Translations under genes and position numbers: made by a program
In this document: piece by piece, positions 7,926 to 17,274 of the stretch
Position numbering within the stretch: the stretch's first letter is position 1
How the letters are laid out: each line of letters opens with the position of its first letter
The notes under the pieces: model-generated
The model's input: only the letters and a program-made list of their open reading frames with translations
The model's database searches: none
What the model was told of the DNA's origin: nothing
NCBI GenBank assembly: GCA_034112345.1
Contig: JAWUVN010000036.1
Location: 4,133-68,132 of the forward strand
Origin: Bermanella sp034112345
Lineage (GTDB): Bacteria > Pseudomonadota > Gammaproteobacteria > Pseudomonadales > Oceanobacteraceae
Reading direction: 5' to 3'
DNA: 64,000 nucleotides

Positions 7926-10535
7926 ATGAACGGCATGCAGTTAATTATTTTATCGTTTAAACATTGGTTAAACGACTTACGATCAAATGAGAAGCGTTTG
8001 TTACTGCTGGCCACATTATTGGCAGCAGTGAGTATGTCGATGATCTCTTCGTTTGGAGATCGCCTTTCACGTACCATGCAATATCGCGCCAGTGAATTAA
8101 TAGCAGGCGACTTAACCTTATTCAGTTCTCGTGAAGTGAATGGCGATTACTTGTCTCAGGCAAAAGCCATGGGGCTAAACACATCCAGTGCATTAGGCTT
8201 TTCAACCATGGCTTATGCCAACGAAAAGCTACAGCTAGTGCGTGTACGTTCGGTTGATGAACAATACCCTTTAAAAGGTTACAACCAGGTAGCTGATGGC
8301 TTTATGGGTGAAATAGATGGAAATGGTGAAGGTAAGGGAAAAGGCTATTTAGTTAAAGCATCACCCAAGCCAGGAATGGTTTGGGCTGAAGAGCGAGTGC
8401 TACAACGACTAGGTGTAAAGATAGGTGACACGGTTGAAATAGGTGATGGTGTCTTTACGGTTAAACGTGTTTTACAACAAGACGCGGATAGAAGTGGCAG
8501 TTTGTTTAGCCCGTTTGGTCGCTTATTAATGTCTAAATCAGATGTTCCACAAACGGGAGTGGTTAATCAAGGCAGTCGTATTTGGTATAAATATTATTTT
8601 ACAGGGTCTGAAAAATCCATAAAAGGGTTTAGTAAATGGTTAAAGCCTAAATTAAACAAGGCTGAAAAATTGGGTGGCGTGGCGAGCAGTCAAAATAATG
8701 TGGGCAGTGCTTTAGAAAAAGCCCAGCAGTATTTGTCGTTGGCCAGTTTAATCAGTGTGCTATTGGCTGCTGTTGCAATTGCTTTATGCGCGCAACGTTA
8801 CAGTGAGCGGCATTTTAATACAGCTGCATTATTACGTTGCTTAGGTGCAAGCAGTGTTCAAGTTCGCAATATTTTTATAATGAAATTATTTTATACCGCT
8901 ATGGTAGGCGCTGTATTAGGTTCCATAATTGGATTTATATTACACTTTTGGTTATTAGAAATAGTTGCCGATGTACTGCCTAAAGATTTAATGCCTGCCA
9001 CATTTTTACCTGTACTAATGAGTATGATCAGCGCAGCGGCCGTATTAATGTTGATTGCACTGGCGCCTATTCTAAACTTAAACAAGGTAAGTCCAGTGAG
9101 AGTATTGCGCCGCGAGCTTGCACCGCAATCGGTTAAAGCCAATTTATTTTTTGTGTTGGCAGTGGGTATTATGGTGGCATTAGCATACTTGTTAACCGAT
9201 AGCATAAAACTTTCGGTGGTATTTGTAGTGGGACTGGCCATTTTATTGTTGATATACGGTTTGCTTTCAGCCGTATTGTTAAAAGGTTTGTCGAGTATTC
9301 GCTTTATGTTACCCAGCACATTAAAAATGGGGTTAATCCAGTTAAACCGCCATCAGTACTATGCGCGGTCTCAGGTAGCGGCTTTTGCCTTTATTTTTAC
9401 GTCGGTGGCCTTGATCTGGATAGTAAGAGGTGACTTATTTGATAACTGGCAACAACAGGTGCCAGATGGTACGCCGAATCATTTTGCGATTAATATCTTG
9501 CCTGATAAAAAATACGATTTTGAACAAGCATTAAAAGATAAAGGATTACCCGCAAGCGAATTTTATCCCATGGTACGTGGTCGTTTAACCCATGTGAACG
9601 ATGTAAACGTCAGTGAAATATTTAAAGAGGATGAAGGCCCTAACGCCCTTAGAAGAGAGCTAAACCTTACTTGGAGTTCAGTACTGCGTACAGACTCTAA
9701 AATAGTTGATGGGGAATGGTTTTTAAAGCCAGATGAAAAAATGGATACTCATGCTGTCAACGCCATGCTTAAAGGGTCTGAAAAGATTAGCCAGAAAATG
9801 GTTGAAGAAAATGGGTACGCAAATAACGGTATTTCACTAGAGCATCGTTTAGCAGATGAGTTAAACGTAGGTGTCGGAGACAGAATCACCTTTAATATTG
9901 CGGGAACGCCCTTAGTTACCACCATTAAAAGCATTCGTGATGTTAAGTGGGGGAATTTTGAACCAAACTTTTATGTGGTGTTTGAAGATGGTGTGATTAA
10001 TGATTTTCATCATACTTACATTAATAGTTTTTATTTACCCGTCACAGAAGGGCAGTGGTTGATTGAGTTAAATCAAACATTTAAAGCCATTACTGTGATT
10101 GAAATTGATCAAATACTAAAACAGGTTCGGGATATACTGAGTCAAACCAGTATGGCCGTAGAAGCTATTTTGGCATTGGTATTGGTGTGCGCCATGGTTT
10201 TAATGTTTGCTACTTTATTAAGCACATTAAGCTTGCGAAAGCATGAAGCGGCCTTGTATCGAACCTTTGGTGCCAGTGAGTCTGTGATTCGATCTCGTAT
10301 ACGCAGTGAATACATTACATTATCTTTAGTTGCTAGCTTGTTGGCACTGGTGTCGTTTGAAAGTATCAGTTTTGCTTTGTATTACTTTGTTTTTAAAGTG
10401 AGTTGGATGCCACATTTAAGTTTGTGGGTGGCAATACCTATATTGGCTTTATGCAGTATTTTATTCAGTGGATACTTTGCTAATAGAGATGTTTTAAAAG
10501 CATCACCAAGACAGCTTTTACAAGAAGTGAATTAA
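7926..10535 (+). CDS. ybbP: YbbP-like ABC transporter permease (FtsX/MacB family)
   Basis: An 869-aa permease with one N-terminal membrane helix (about 22-40), a large periplasmic domain (about 50-260), a first FtsX domain (about 268-400, helices near 270-290, 320-345 and 360-385), central hydrophobic helices at 405-470, a second periplasmic domain (480-730) and a final FtsX domain with three helices (745-860). This doubled architecture is that of YbbP. It works with the ATPase immediately upstream, probably as a mechanotransmission or lipoprotein-type extractor rather than a classical importer. The substrate is unknown. Confidence 0.87.
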   Translation: MNGMQLIILSFKHWLNDLRSNEKRLLLLATLLAAVSMSMISSFGDRLSRTMQYRASELIAGDLTLFSSREVNGDYLSQAKAMGLNTSSALGFSTMAYANEKLQLVRVRSVDEQYPLKGYNQVADGFMGEIDGNGEGKGKGYLVKASPKPGMVWAEERVLQRLGVKIGDTVEIGDGVFTVKRVLQQDADRSGSLFSPFGRLLMSKSDVPQTGVVNQGSRIWYKYYFTGSEKSIKGFSKWLKPKLNKAEKLGGVASSQNNVGSALEKAQQYLSLASLISVLLAAVAIALCAQRYSERHFNTAALLRCLGASSVQVRNIFIMKLFYTAMVGAVLGSIIGFILHFWLLEIVADVLPKDLMPATFLPVLMSMISAAAVLMLIALAPILNLNKVSPVRVLRRELAPQSVKANLFFVLAVGIMVALAYLLTDSIKLSVVFVVGLAILLLIYGLLSAVLLKGLSSIRFMLPSTLKMGLIQLNRHQYYARSQVAAFAFIFTSVALIWIVRGDLFDNWQQQVPDGTPNHFAINILPDKKYDFEQALKDKGLPASEFYPMVRGRLTHVNDVNVSEIFKEDEGPNALRRELNLTWSSVLRTDSKIVDGEWFLKPDEKMDTHAVNAMLKGSEKISQKMVEENGYANNGISLEHRLADELNVGVGDRITFNIAGTPLVTTIKSIRDVKWGNFEPNFYVVFEDGVINDFHHTYINSFYLPVTEGQWLIELNQTFKAITVIEIDQILKQVRDILSQTSMAVEAILALVLVCAMVLMFATLLSTLSLRKHEAALYRTFGASESVIRSRIRSEYITLSLVASLLALVSFESISFALYYFVFKVSWMPHLSLWVAIPILALCSILFSGYFANRDVLKASPRQLLQEVN

Positions 10536-10547
10536 GGCGTTATTATA

Positions 10548-11246
10548 ATGAGTACAGTGAATTATTTACCTTGTATAGAAATTGAACCCACTAAGAATGG
10601 TGAAGCAATAAAAGCCAATGCTGCGATTATTTGGCTGCATGGCTTGGGTGCCAGTGGCGATGATTTTGCACCCATTGTGCCACAATTAAAATTAGACGAT
10701 TCGTTAGCGATTCGGTTTATATTTCCGCACGCTCCAACACGCCCTATTACAATTAATGGCGGTATGGCTATGCCTGCCTGGTACGATTTTGTGATTAATG
10801 GCGTTGATCGTGAAGTGAATAAAAATGATTTAGACCAAACCACTCAAAGCATTATGGATTTGATTCAGCGAGAGCTGGATAGGGGGGTGAGCAGTGATCA
10901 TATTATTATCGCGGGCTTTTCACAGGGTGGAGCCATTGCGTATCAGGTGGCTATGAAGTGGCAAACAGATACGAATGGCCCGCTGGCAGGGCTAATGGCC
11001 ATGAGCACCTATATAGCGGATGAATCGGTTGTAATAAATAGCCAGATGCCTAAAGCATTTCCCATTCATATTTATCATGGTGATCAGGACCAAGTGGTAC
11101 CAATTTCACTGGGTTTAAAAGCCAAAGAATTATTAGAGAATAATGGGTATACACCTGATTATAGTGAATATTCAATGGAGCACAGTGTGTGTGTTTCTCA
11201 GATTCGAGACATAGCGTATTTTATTGATCACTGTTTAAAAGCGTGA
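10548..11246 (+). CDS. Alpha/beta-hydrolase carboxylesterase/phospholipase
   Basis: A 232-aa cytoplasmic hydrolase. Seen: oxyanion-loop HGLGASGDDF at 31-40, nucleophile elbow GFSQGG at 123-128 (Ser125), the catalytic acid in YHGDQDQVVP (about 177-186) and the catalytic His in MEHSV (His212). This is the phospholipase/carboxylesterase (EstB, acyl-protein-thioesterase-like) family, which cleaves short acyl esters or thioesters. It lies 12 nt after the ybbP-like gene and is probably in the same operon. A strong bidirectional terminator follows. Confidence 0.9.
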   Translation: MSTVNYLPCIEIEPTKNGEAIKANAAIIWLHGLGASGDDFAPIVPQLKLDDSLAIRFIFPHAPTRPITINGGMAMPAWYDFVINGVDREVNKNDLDQTTQSIMDLIQRELDRGVSSDHIIIAGFSQGGAIAYQVAMKWQTDTNGPLAGLMAMSTYIADESVVINSQMPKAFPIHIYHGDQDQVVPISLGLKAKELLENNGYTPDYSEYSMEHSVCVSQIRDIAYFIDHCLKA

Positions 11247-11299
11247 TATCTACTTGTAGTGCTTAATGAAGATAACCGATGAAAAGGATAGGATATAAA

Positions 11300-11330
11300 A
11301 AGCGGCAGTGTGTGACTGCCGCTTATTTTT
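11300..11330. terminator. Bidirectional rho-independent terminator
   Basis: The perfect 10-bp stem AAGCGGCAGT / ACTGCCGCTT has a 5-nt loop, with T-rich tracts on both sides (TATTTTT on plus, TTTTTATAT on minus). It lies between the convergent esterase and Ldi-like genes and should stop both transcripts. Confidence 0.85.
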
Positions 11331-11332
11331 AA

Positions 11333-12763
11333 TTAATCAATGACCTTCATATTGTCTATTTTATTTAATCCACAGCTGCCTGATTTTACATGTTCAGGGC
11401 AAAGCTTCTGGTTCTTTTCTTTAGAATCATCTTTTAGCATTCTTACTGATTTATAATCTCCCCAAAAGCAACTTGGGCAAGCACGTTTTTCATTTTTATT
11501 AGAAAGTTTTACCTCGCCTTCAGTTCTGTCATAAATTATTTCTGGTAGTAAGTCTTTCCATGTCATATTGCTTGTGTCAGGAATATCATAAGGGATTCCA
11601 GCGTGCCCCCAATCATGTTCTAGTAAATTATTCCAACCTACATGAAGTTTACTGCCTAGGATCACGCCATTGATGATGGTATCGTTTTCTCCATCGTAAA
11701 CTAATCCGCCAGTCTCAGGGTTGGTTTGAAGCTTGCCGAATTTATCAGCAGCATTACGCAGTTTAGAGAATAGTGAAACATCACCAAATTCTTTTGCACA
11801 CCATAATGCAAATATTTGAGCGATTTGATCTTCTTTGTGATTCATCGATAAACGAGCGGCTGCAAACGGGCCATACTCCAGTGTTAGATGTTCTTTGAAG
11901 GCCGGGTAAGTTTTTTGCATTTCCTCATGCTGAAATACATTCATAAATGAGAGAACCCATGCATTTGTATAGCCTTTTATTTGCGGCATAACAACGTCAT
12001 GATTGGGGATGTATGCTCGATAAAATAGACCTGTTTCTTTGTCTCGCATTCGGTCCATAATGAAATCAATAGACCATTTTATTTCATTGTCGGTGTAGTT
12101 TGTGCCGTAAAGTTGATCGTAAATACGTAGGCTAAGCATGCCGATGACATTGCATTCGACAAACCATGCATTGGGTTCGCAGGTATTGCCTTCGTAGTAG
12201 CCTTGATGATGTAAATTCATCTCTTCTACAATTTGTTTGGTAAGCCAGGTTAATTCCTTGCTGTATCTTGTGTCGCCAGTACTGAGTTGAAATAGTGCAT
12301 ACATTAAATTCAAATGACCCTTGTACATGATATTTTGTACTGAAATTGGGTCAGGCCCAAAGCCTCTGTCTGTAAAGTCACGCCATACTTTTTTAGATTT
12401 CATTTTCCAAATCATATTATCCATGGTGACTCGGTATTGGCCTGCATTTTCTGGGTCAATGATCATGGCCGATGGCATGCCGTAAGCCGCGAATGAAATG
12501 GCGTACTTCCAAAACGGTTGGTATTCGGTATTCCAGCCTTTGAAGTCGTCACCACTTAGGCTAAGCCCAAGATATTCATCGATATTGGTTCTGAGCTGTC
12601 CAATTTCATCTTCTTGTAGTTCGCGTTCACCAATCGGGTCAAAATAACGATCGGCTGTGGGCATTCCCCATGGCCAGATTAAAATGAAAGCCACAATTAA
12701 GACGAGTAAAAAACTGATTAACAGCCATTTGATAGAAAGGTACTTAGATAGAAATGCTTTCAC
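11333..12763 (-). CDS. Membrane-anchored linalool dehydratase/isomerase-like protein
   Basis: A 476-aa protein with an N-terminal hydrophobic helix at about 13-32, then a largely soluble helical, aromatic-rich domain. The segment with GHLNLMYAL (His150), CEPNAWFVEC (Cys195 and Cys204, nine apart) and SLRIYDQLYGTNY resembles, from memory, the linalool dehydratase/isomerase (Ldi) family, whose active site uses a His and two Cys spaced nine apart. A Cys-rich tail (CPSC, CPEHVKSGSC) may bind metal or form disulfides. The domain probably faces the periplasm. Family members dehydrate tertiary allylic alcohols; other terpenoid or lipid substrates are possible. It lies near a PF10118-like gene and a monooxygenase. 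The family call is moderate and the substrate unknown. Confidence 0.6.
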   Translation of the reverse strand: MKAFLSKYLSIKWLLISFLLVLIVAFILIWPWGMPTADRYFDPIGERELQEDEIGQLRTNIDEYLGLSLSGDDFKGWNTEYQPFWKYAISFAAYGMPSAMIIDPENAGQYRVTMDNMIWKMKSKKVWRDFTDRGFGPDPISVQNIMYKGHLNLMYALFQLSTGDTRYSKELTWLTKQIVEEMNLHHQGYYEGNTCEPNAWFVECNVIGMLSLRIYDQLYGTNYTDNEIKWSIDFIMDRMRDKETGLFYRAYIPNHDVVMPQIKGYTNAWVLSFMNVFQHEEMQKTYPAFKEHLTLEYGPFAAARLSMNHKEDQIAQIFALWCAKEFGDVSLFSKLRNAADKFGKLQTNPETGGLVYDGENDTIINGVILGSKLHVGWNNLLEHDWGHAGIPYDIPDTSNMTWKDLLPEIIYDRTEGEVKLSNKNEKRACPSCFWGDYKSVRMLKDDSKEKNQKLCPEHVKSGSCGLNKIDNMKVID

Positions 12764-13137
12764 TTGTTAACCTTTTATAATTTTTATTGGTTATATTTTT
12801 ATGATTATGACGTTAAACGATTTATCTATTTAAATAAAGTGCGAGCGGGCCATGAGGCCCCTTAGATAGAGTGATGTCGCATAGCGACCAATAGATTGGG
12901 TTGTAGCGGACTATATGAGGTAGGTTTATTGCACTGAAAGAGTGATGAGTTGAAAGTACTAGGGCTTTAAAGCTCGTATTCTAGATCAAGCATTAATCGC
13001 CGACTTAACCTAGAAAAAGAGACTGCCCACCAGGATGCGATTCTCTTTGATATTAAGAAATGTAGGCTGGGTTACGCTACGGTGAACGTATCGCTCACAA
13101 CTAACCCATCCTACAGCGGTCTGCTTTCAATAAATAT
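12764..13137. other. 374 bp intergenic region without a gene
   Basis: No credible ORF. The region holds a short imperfect hairpin GGGCCatgaGGCCCC near 12848-12862 and the inverted repeat at 13061-13115. It separates the Ldi-like gene from the PF10118-like gene, both on minus, so it should also carry the Ldi-like gene promoter. Confidence 0.5.
13061..13115. repeat. Imperfect inverted repeat with TGTAGG ... CCTACA ends
   Basis: The left arm TGTAGGCTGGGTTA and right arm TAACCCATCCTACA flank a 27-base interior containing GCTACGGTGAACG. The arms pair with one mismatch or bulge. It matches the shorter element at 891-938, and a degenerate version may lie at 17111-17196. It looks like a small palindromic intergenic repeat (MITE/REP class). 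Confidence 0.6.
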
Positions 13138-14043
13138 TTAGGCTGGGCTAGGTTCAGTGAGCTGAATTTCATTTTCCCATTTATCAATCAAAGGGAGACT
13201 GTTTACTTGCCAAGGATGAAATTCAGGCTCTGCAAAGGTTCTGAAGGGGGCTCTTAACTGAGTGATTAAACCAATATCACCATATAGAAACTGTTTAAAT
13301 TCTTTTATCTCACTCCAACTTGGCATTTTTTTGTCTTGCCACATGAGTTTCAGAGTAAATACGAACATGCGCCAGAAGAAAATTTTAATGGCAAATTTCA
13401 TCACCTTTTGCAGCAGTGCTCGATCACCTTCACATTCCATATATACATCAAATGCCACGGCTTTATGCTCAATCTCTTCAACGGAATGCCAGAACATTAA
13501 TTGTCGTGCCGGTTCTTCTAGACCATCAAATACCTCTGGTTTTTCCAATAAGAACTCAGCCAATATTGCGGTTAAGTGTTCCATGCATACAGTAATAGCT
13601 AAGCGTGTTTTAGAGTTGAGTGTTTTAACTCGTTTTTCAATGATCTTACCCATCTTAATTTCTAGAGCTGGCGCGTCAAATCCTAATTCCTTCAGCGCCT
13701 GATTGATTTTTTTATGCTGGTGACTATGGTGGCCTTCCTGACCAATAAATCCTTTAACTTGTTTGGCCAAATCTGGGTTGGTTATTTTCTCACGGTAATT
13801 TCTAACTGATTCAATAAACTCAGACTCACCGGGAGGAAAGGTAGAAGATAAACCCGCTAAAAAACAGGTTTTAAGACTATTGCCATTAAAGAAATATTTA
13901 TTTTTTATTCCTGAAAATGGGAACGTCATTATTCGCGGTGAGACGCTAAGGGATTGATGGTTGTTTAAAATGGTTTTACTGGCAGCAGGTGTGGTTTTAG
14001 CCTGTGATTCTGTATTCGGTTTTGAGATATTGGTTGGAGTCAT
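13138..14043 (-). CDS. Predicted metal-dependent hydrolase (PF10118-type, ferritin-like)
   Basis: A 301-aa protein with potential di-metal ligands: GQEGHHSHQH at about 101-110, MEHLTA at 154-159 and HSVEEIEHKAVAFD at about 186-199. This pattern is that of the family annotated as predicted metal-dependent hydrolase (PF10118), which is often found beside lipid, steroid or alkane genes. The first 33 residues are low-complexity and probably disordered. It lies 177 nt downstream of an AraC-type regulator on the same strand. Biochemical reaction unknown. Confidence 0.75.
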   Translation of the reverse strand: MTPTNISKPNTESQAKTTPAASKTILNNHQSLSVSPRIMTFPFSGIKNKYFFNGNSLKTCFLAGLSSTFPPGESEFIESVRNYREKITNPDLAKQVKGFIGQEGHHSHQHKKINQALKELGFDAPALEIKMGKIIEKRVKTLNSKTRLAITVCMEHLTAILAEFLLEKPEVFDGLEEPARQLMFWHSVEEIEHKAVAFDVYMECEGDRALLQKVMKFAIKIFFWRMFVFTLKLMWQDKKMPSWSEIKEFKQFLYGDIGLITQLRAPFRTFAEPEFHPWQVNSLPLIDKWENEIQLTEPSPA

Positions 14044-14220
14044 ATGAGCCTCTGATGCGTATGCGCATTCTTATCTGTTTTATAGGGTCACTAAAACGGG
14101 TACTGCTGAATTTTTAACGACTATATATTTACTATGGGTCAGCGGTGCTGAATCAGACAGGTGATTAGGGTTCAAGTTAATGGTGATTTGAGGTCACTTT
14201 GAGGGAAAGAGGAGGTTGAA

Positions 14221-15270
14221 TTACTGGGATTGGCAGCGATAGGTTTTAGGCGTGATCCCTGTTTGAGTTTTAAATGACTTAGAAAAATTTGATGCATCAC
14301 TGTAACCCGTGACATCAGCGATGGACTCAAGTGATTGATTAGAATGACGTAATAAGGCTTTGGCTTGGTTGATTTTGACTTGAGACTTGATGTGTTGGTA
14401 GGTTGTGTCTAATTCTTTTAAGCGACGCTGAAGGGTGCTGACAGACATATTGAGCTGTTTAGCCATGTTTTGTAGATTAATATTACTGGTGGGGCAATCA
14501 TCTAATGCGTTATATATTTGTTGTACTAAGCCTTTTGGACTGATCTGCTTTAGTGTGGATTCACATTCGTGAGTCGCCATTTTTGCCAGTTCGCTATCTC
14601 CTTGCCGAAGAGAAAGCTGCATCCAGGGGTGTGGTATTCCTAGCTGAAAGAATGGTTTGTCAAATTCAATATTTAAGTTGCTGGGTAATTGTTCGGCAGT
14701 GAAGTTTTTGGGCCTTGGTCTTTGTAGGTGTAATACACATGCGTGTGAAATATCGTGATGCGACAGTAGTTCTTTAATGAGGTGGTCAATGTTAACTAAG
14801 GTTGATAAACCAGTATAAAATCGTATGTCTATTGTGTTTGATTTTTCATTAGTGGTATCTATTTCATCAAACCTAAGAAATGTAAATTGATTATCACTGT
14901 CAAAGTGAATCATGCGTGCGCTAGAACGAGTTTTAAAATATTGCTGCGTAAGTCGTGCCACGTCTTTTAATTGTTTACAGCCTTGAATGGCTAAGCCCAG
15001 CGCACCATGTGAAGACATGGGCATGCTTTTACCAAATTCGATGGCAGCTATAATAGGATCGGTGAAACCACGAAAAAGATTCGTGCTGATGATATTCATT
15101 GAGCATTCATCGACTTTCTTTGGTGGGTCTAATAAATAGTTAATGCCTTTATTGCTGTCTTTTAAAAGGTCTTTTACAGAGATGTGTTTATTAAGGGCAA
15201 AATCACGCATGCAGACAAGGTATTCGCCGGCCACAAAATTATTGGATTCGTCCTTTGTTCGTATGGTCAT
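14221..15270 (-). CDS. AraC-family transcriptional regulator
   Basis: A 349-aa regulator with an N-terminal effector domain of the arabinose-binding-like type used by OruR/ArgR-like activators (about 20-210) and a C-terminal AraC DNA-binding domain (about 255-349). The first helix-turn-helix is in NMAKQLNMSVSTLQRRLKEL and the second around ESIADVTGYSDASNFSKSFK, followed by TGITPKTYR. It is divergent from the flavin monooxygenase (259 bp apart) and upstream of the PF10118-like gene, so it probably controls one or both in response to a lipophilic substrate. The target is inferred from position. Confidence 0.9.
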   Translation of the reverse strand: MTIRTKDESNNFVAGEYLVCMRDFALNKHISVKDLLKDSNKGINYLLDPPKKVDECSMNIISTNLFRGFTDPIIAAIEFGKSMPMSSHGALGLAIQGCKQLKDVARLTQQYFKTRSSARMIHFDSDNQFTFLRFDEIDTTNEKSNTIDIRFYTGLSTLVNIDHLIKELLSHHDISHACVLHLQRPRPKNFTAEQLPSNLNIEFDKPFFQLGIPHPWMQLSLRQGDSELAKMATHECESTLKQISPKGLVQQIYNALDDCPTSNINLQNMAKQLNMSVSTLQRRLKELDTTYQHIKSQVKINQAKALLRHSNQSLESIADVTGYSDASNFSKSFKTQTGITPKTYRCQSQ

Positions 15271-15529
15271 TTATATGACCTCTAATCACTGTAATTAATA
15301 CACTCTAACAGTCGTATTTTGTAGGAGCAATGCACTTTATGACATATGACTGGGATCGATAAGACTAAATTAGCCACTCTTCAATACGATTAGAAATACC
15401 ACTGTAAATGACTGAGCCTGTTAACAGGTTCAGGTAAGGTTAATTTGATAGTTTTTGCAGTATGCTTTGGCCATTGAATAGAATATATTAATGATAAAGA
15501 TGTTCTAAAAATAATAAAAGAGAATCAAT

Positions 15530-17023
15530 ATGAACGCAGAATATCAAGATGTCATTATTATTGGTGCTGGTCTTTCTGGTATTGGTGCAGCATGCCATTT
15601 AACAAAAAAGTGCCCGAATAAAACCTATGCCATATTAGAAGGGCGCTCTAGCATGGGTGGTACATGGGATTTATTTAAGTATCCAGGTATTCGCAGTGAT
15701 AGCGATATGTATACGCTGGGTTATAGTTTCAAACCTTGGACCGATCCACAATCTATTGCTGATGGTCCTTCTATCCTAAGATATATTAAAAAAACAGCCG
15801 AGCAATTCAATGTTAATTCGCACATTCGATACGATCATAAAGCCACAAAGATAGAATGGGACAGTACTACCGCATTATGGACCGTTCATATCAATGAGAA
15901 TGGGCAATCAAAAATAATGACGTGTAATTTTTTAATGACTTGTACTGGGTATTACAATTATGAACATGGTTATACGCCTGACTTTAAAGGAAAAAATAAC
16001 TTTACAGGGCAGTTTATTCATCCGCAGAAGTGGCCTGAAAATCTAGATGTTAAAAATAAAAAAGTTGTGGTAATTGGCAGTGGCGCAACGGCTGTTACCT
16101 TGGTGCCAGAGCTAGCAAAGGAAGCAAGCTTGGTTACTATGTTACAACGCAGTCCCACGTATGTGACGACGCTGCCAAAGAACGATATGTTTCTAGTATG
16201 GATGCGAAAAATCATGCCAGAGAATTGGGTGTATCGTTTTGCACGTACTCGTAATATTGGGTTAACCATCGCATTTTATAATTTCTGTCGTGCATTCCCA
16301 AATGTTGCTCGAAAATCTATGACAAAGATGGTGAGGAAGGAGCTACCAAAATCGTTTGATATGAAACACTTTACGCCCAAGTATGCGCCTTGGGATGAGC
16401 GAGTTTGTGTGGTACCAGATAGCGATATGTTTAAAGTGATCAGCGATGGAAAAGCTGACATTGTGACAGACAATATTGAAACACTTACCGAAACAGGCAT
16501 TCAGTTAGCCTCGGGCGAATGCTTAGACGCAGACATAATTGTCAGTGCAACCGGATTAGAGATACAGATTATGGGCGGCATTGAAGTCAGTGTTGATGGC
16601 CAGCCGTATGATTTTTCTAGCAAAATGATATACCGAGGTATTTTATTCCAAGACCTGCCGAACCTAGGCATGGTTTTCGGTTATACCAATGCATCTTGGA
16701 CACTAAAGGCTGATCTGGTGAGTGAGTACATGTGTCGTATGATCAATCATATGGATGCATCCAACACACAATATGCCGTTCCAGAAGACCATGAATCTAT
16801 GGCGCGTATTCCGTTTATGGATATGAGTTCGGGCTACATTCAGCGAGCATTAAGTAAAGTGCCACAGCAAGGTGAAAAACTACCGTGGCGTTTATACCAA
16901 AATTATATGAAAGATATGATGATGCTTAGGTTTGGAAAATTAAATGATGGTGTATTAAGTTTCAAAACAAAAACAGAAGAGCCTGTTAGTGGTACTTCTG
17001 AAGGTAATAAAATGGCAAGCTAG
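15530..17023 (+). CDS. Flavin-binding monooxygenase (Baeyer-Villiger/AlmA-EthA type)
   Basis: A 497-aa class B flavoprotein. FAD-binding GAGLSG is at 12-17, the Baeyer-Villiger fingerprint FxGxxxHxxxWP is seen at 158-169 (FTGQFIHPQKWP), and the NADPH Rossmann motif GSGATA is at 183-188. Length and layout match EthA and AlmA, the latter linked to long-chain n-alkane oxidation. A substrate cannot be assigned; ketones, terminal alkanes or terpenoid ketones are options. An AraC regulator is divergent upstream. The start ATG follows an A/G-rich stretch AAAAGAGAATCAAT. Confidence 0.88.
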   Translation: MNAEYQDVIIIGAGLSGIGAACHLTKKCPNKTYAILEGRSSMGGTWDLFKYPGIRSDSDMYTLGYSFKPWTDPQSIADGPSILRYIKKTAEQFNVNSHIRYDHKATKIEWDSTTALWTVHINENGQSKIMTCNFLMTCTGYYNYEHGYTPDFKGKNNFTGQFIHPQKWPENLDVKNKKVVVIGSGATAVTLVPELAKEASLVTMLQRSPTYVTTLPKNDMFLVWMRKIMPENWVYRFARTRNIGLTIAFYNFCRAFPNVARKSMTKMVRKELPKSFDMKHFTPKYAPWDERVCVVPDSDMFKVISDGKADIVTDNIETLTETGIQLASGECLDADIIVSATGLEIQIMGGIEVSVDGQPYDFSSKMIYRGILFQDLPNLGMVFGYTNASWTLKADLVSEYMCRMINHMDASNTQYAVPEDHESMARIPFMDMSSGYIQRALSKVPQQGEKLPWRLYQNYMKDMMMLRFGKLNDGVLSFKTKTEEPVSGTSEGNKMAS

Positions 17024-17274
17024 CGCTTCGTCAGGATGAAGAGGCTGGTGTGAAAGTATGTGCTCACTTACTAGCGGGCTCTATAGAGTCAGGCTGGTAT
17101 TCGGATTGATTGTAGTTGGGCTGTTAAGCGTAACTAGTCACAGGTTCGAGTAATATGGTGGGGCACTCAAATCTCTAGCGACTAACTCAGCCTATAAGAT
17201 AGCCGGTATCAATGATTGCTTTTGATAACGGCTGGGTAAGGCTTTCAACAGAGTGTCATGACATATCAGTGCAG

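Noticed and set aside
8891..9319. Long minus-strand ORFs opposite ybbP, flgE and fliC (e.g. 8891-9319, 33525-33908, 34944-35381, 59945-60217)
   Set aside because: They lie antisense to strong genes, lack motifs, have biased antisense-type composition and no suitable ribosome sites.
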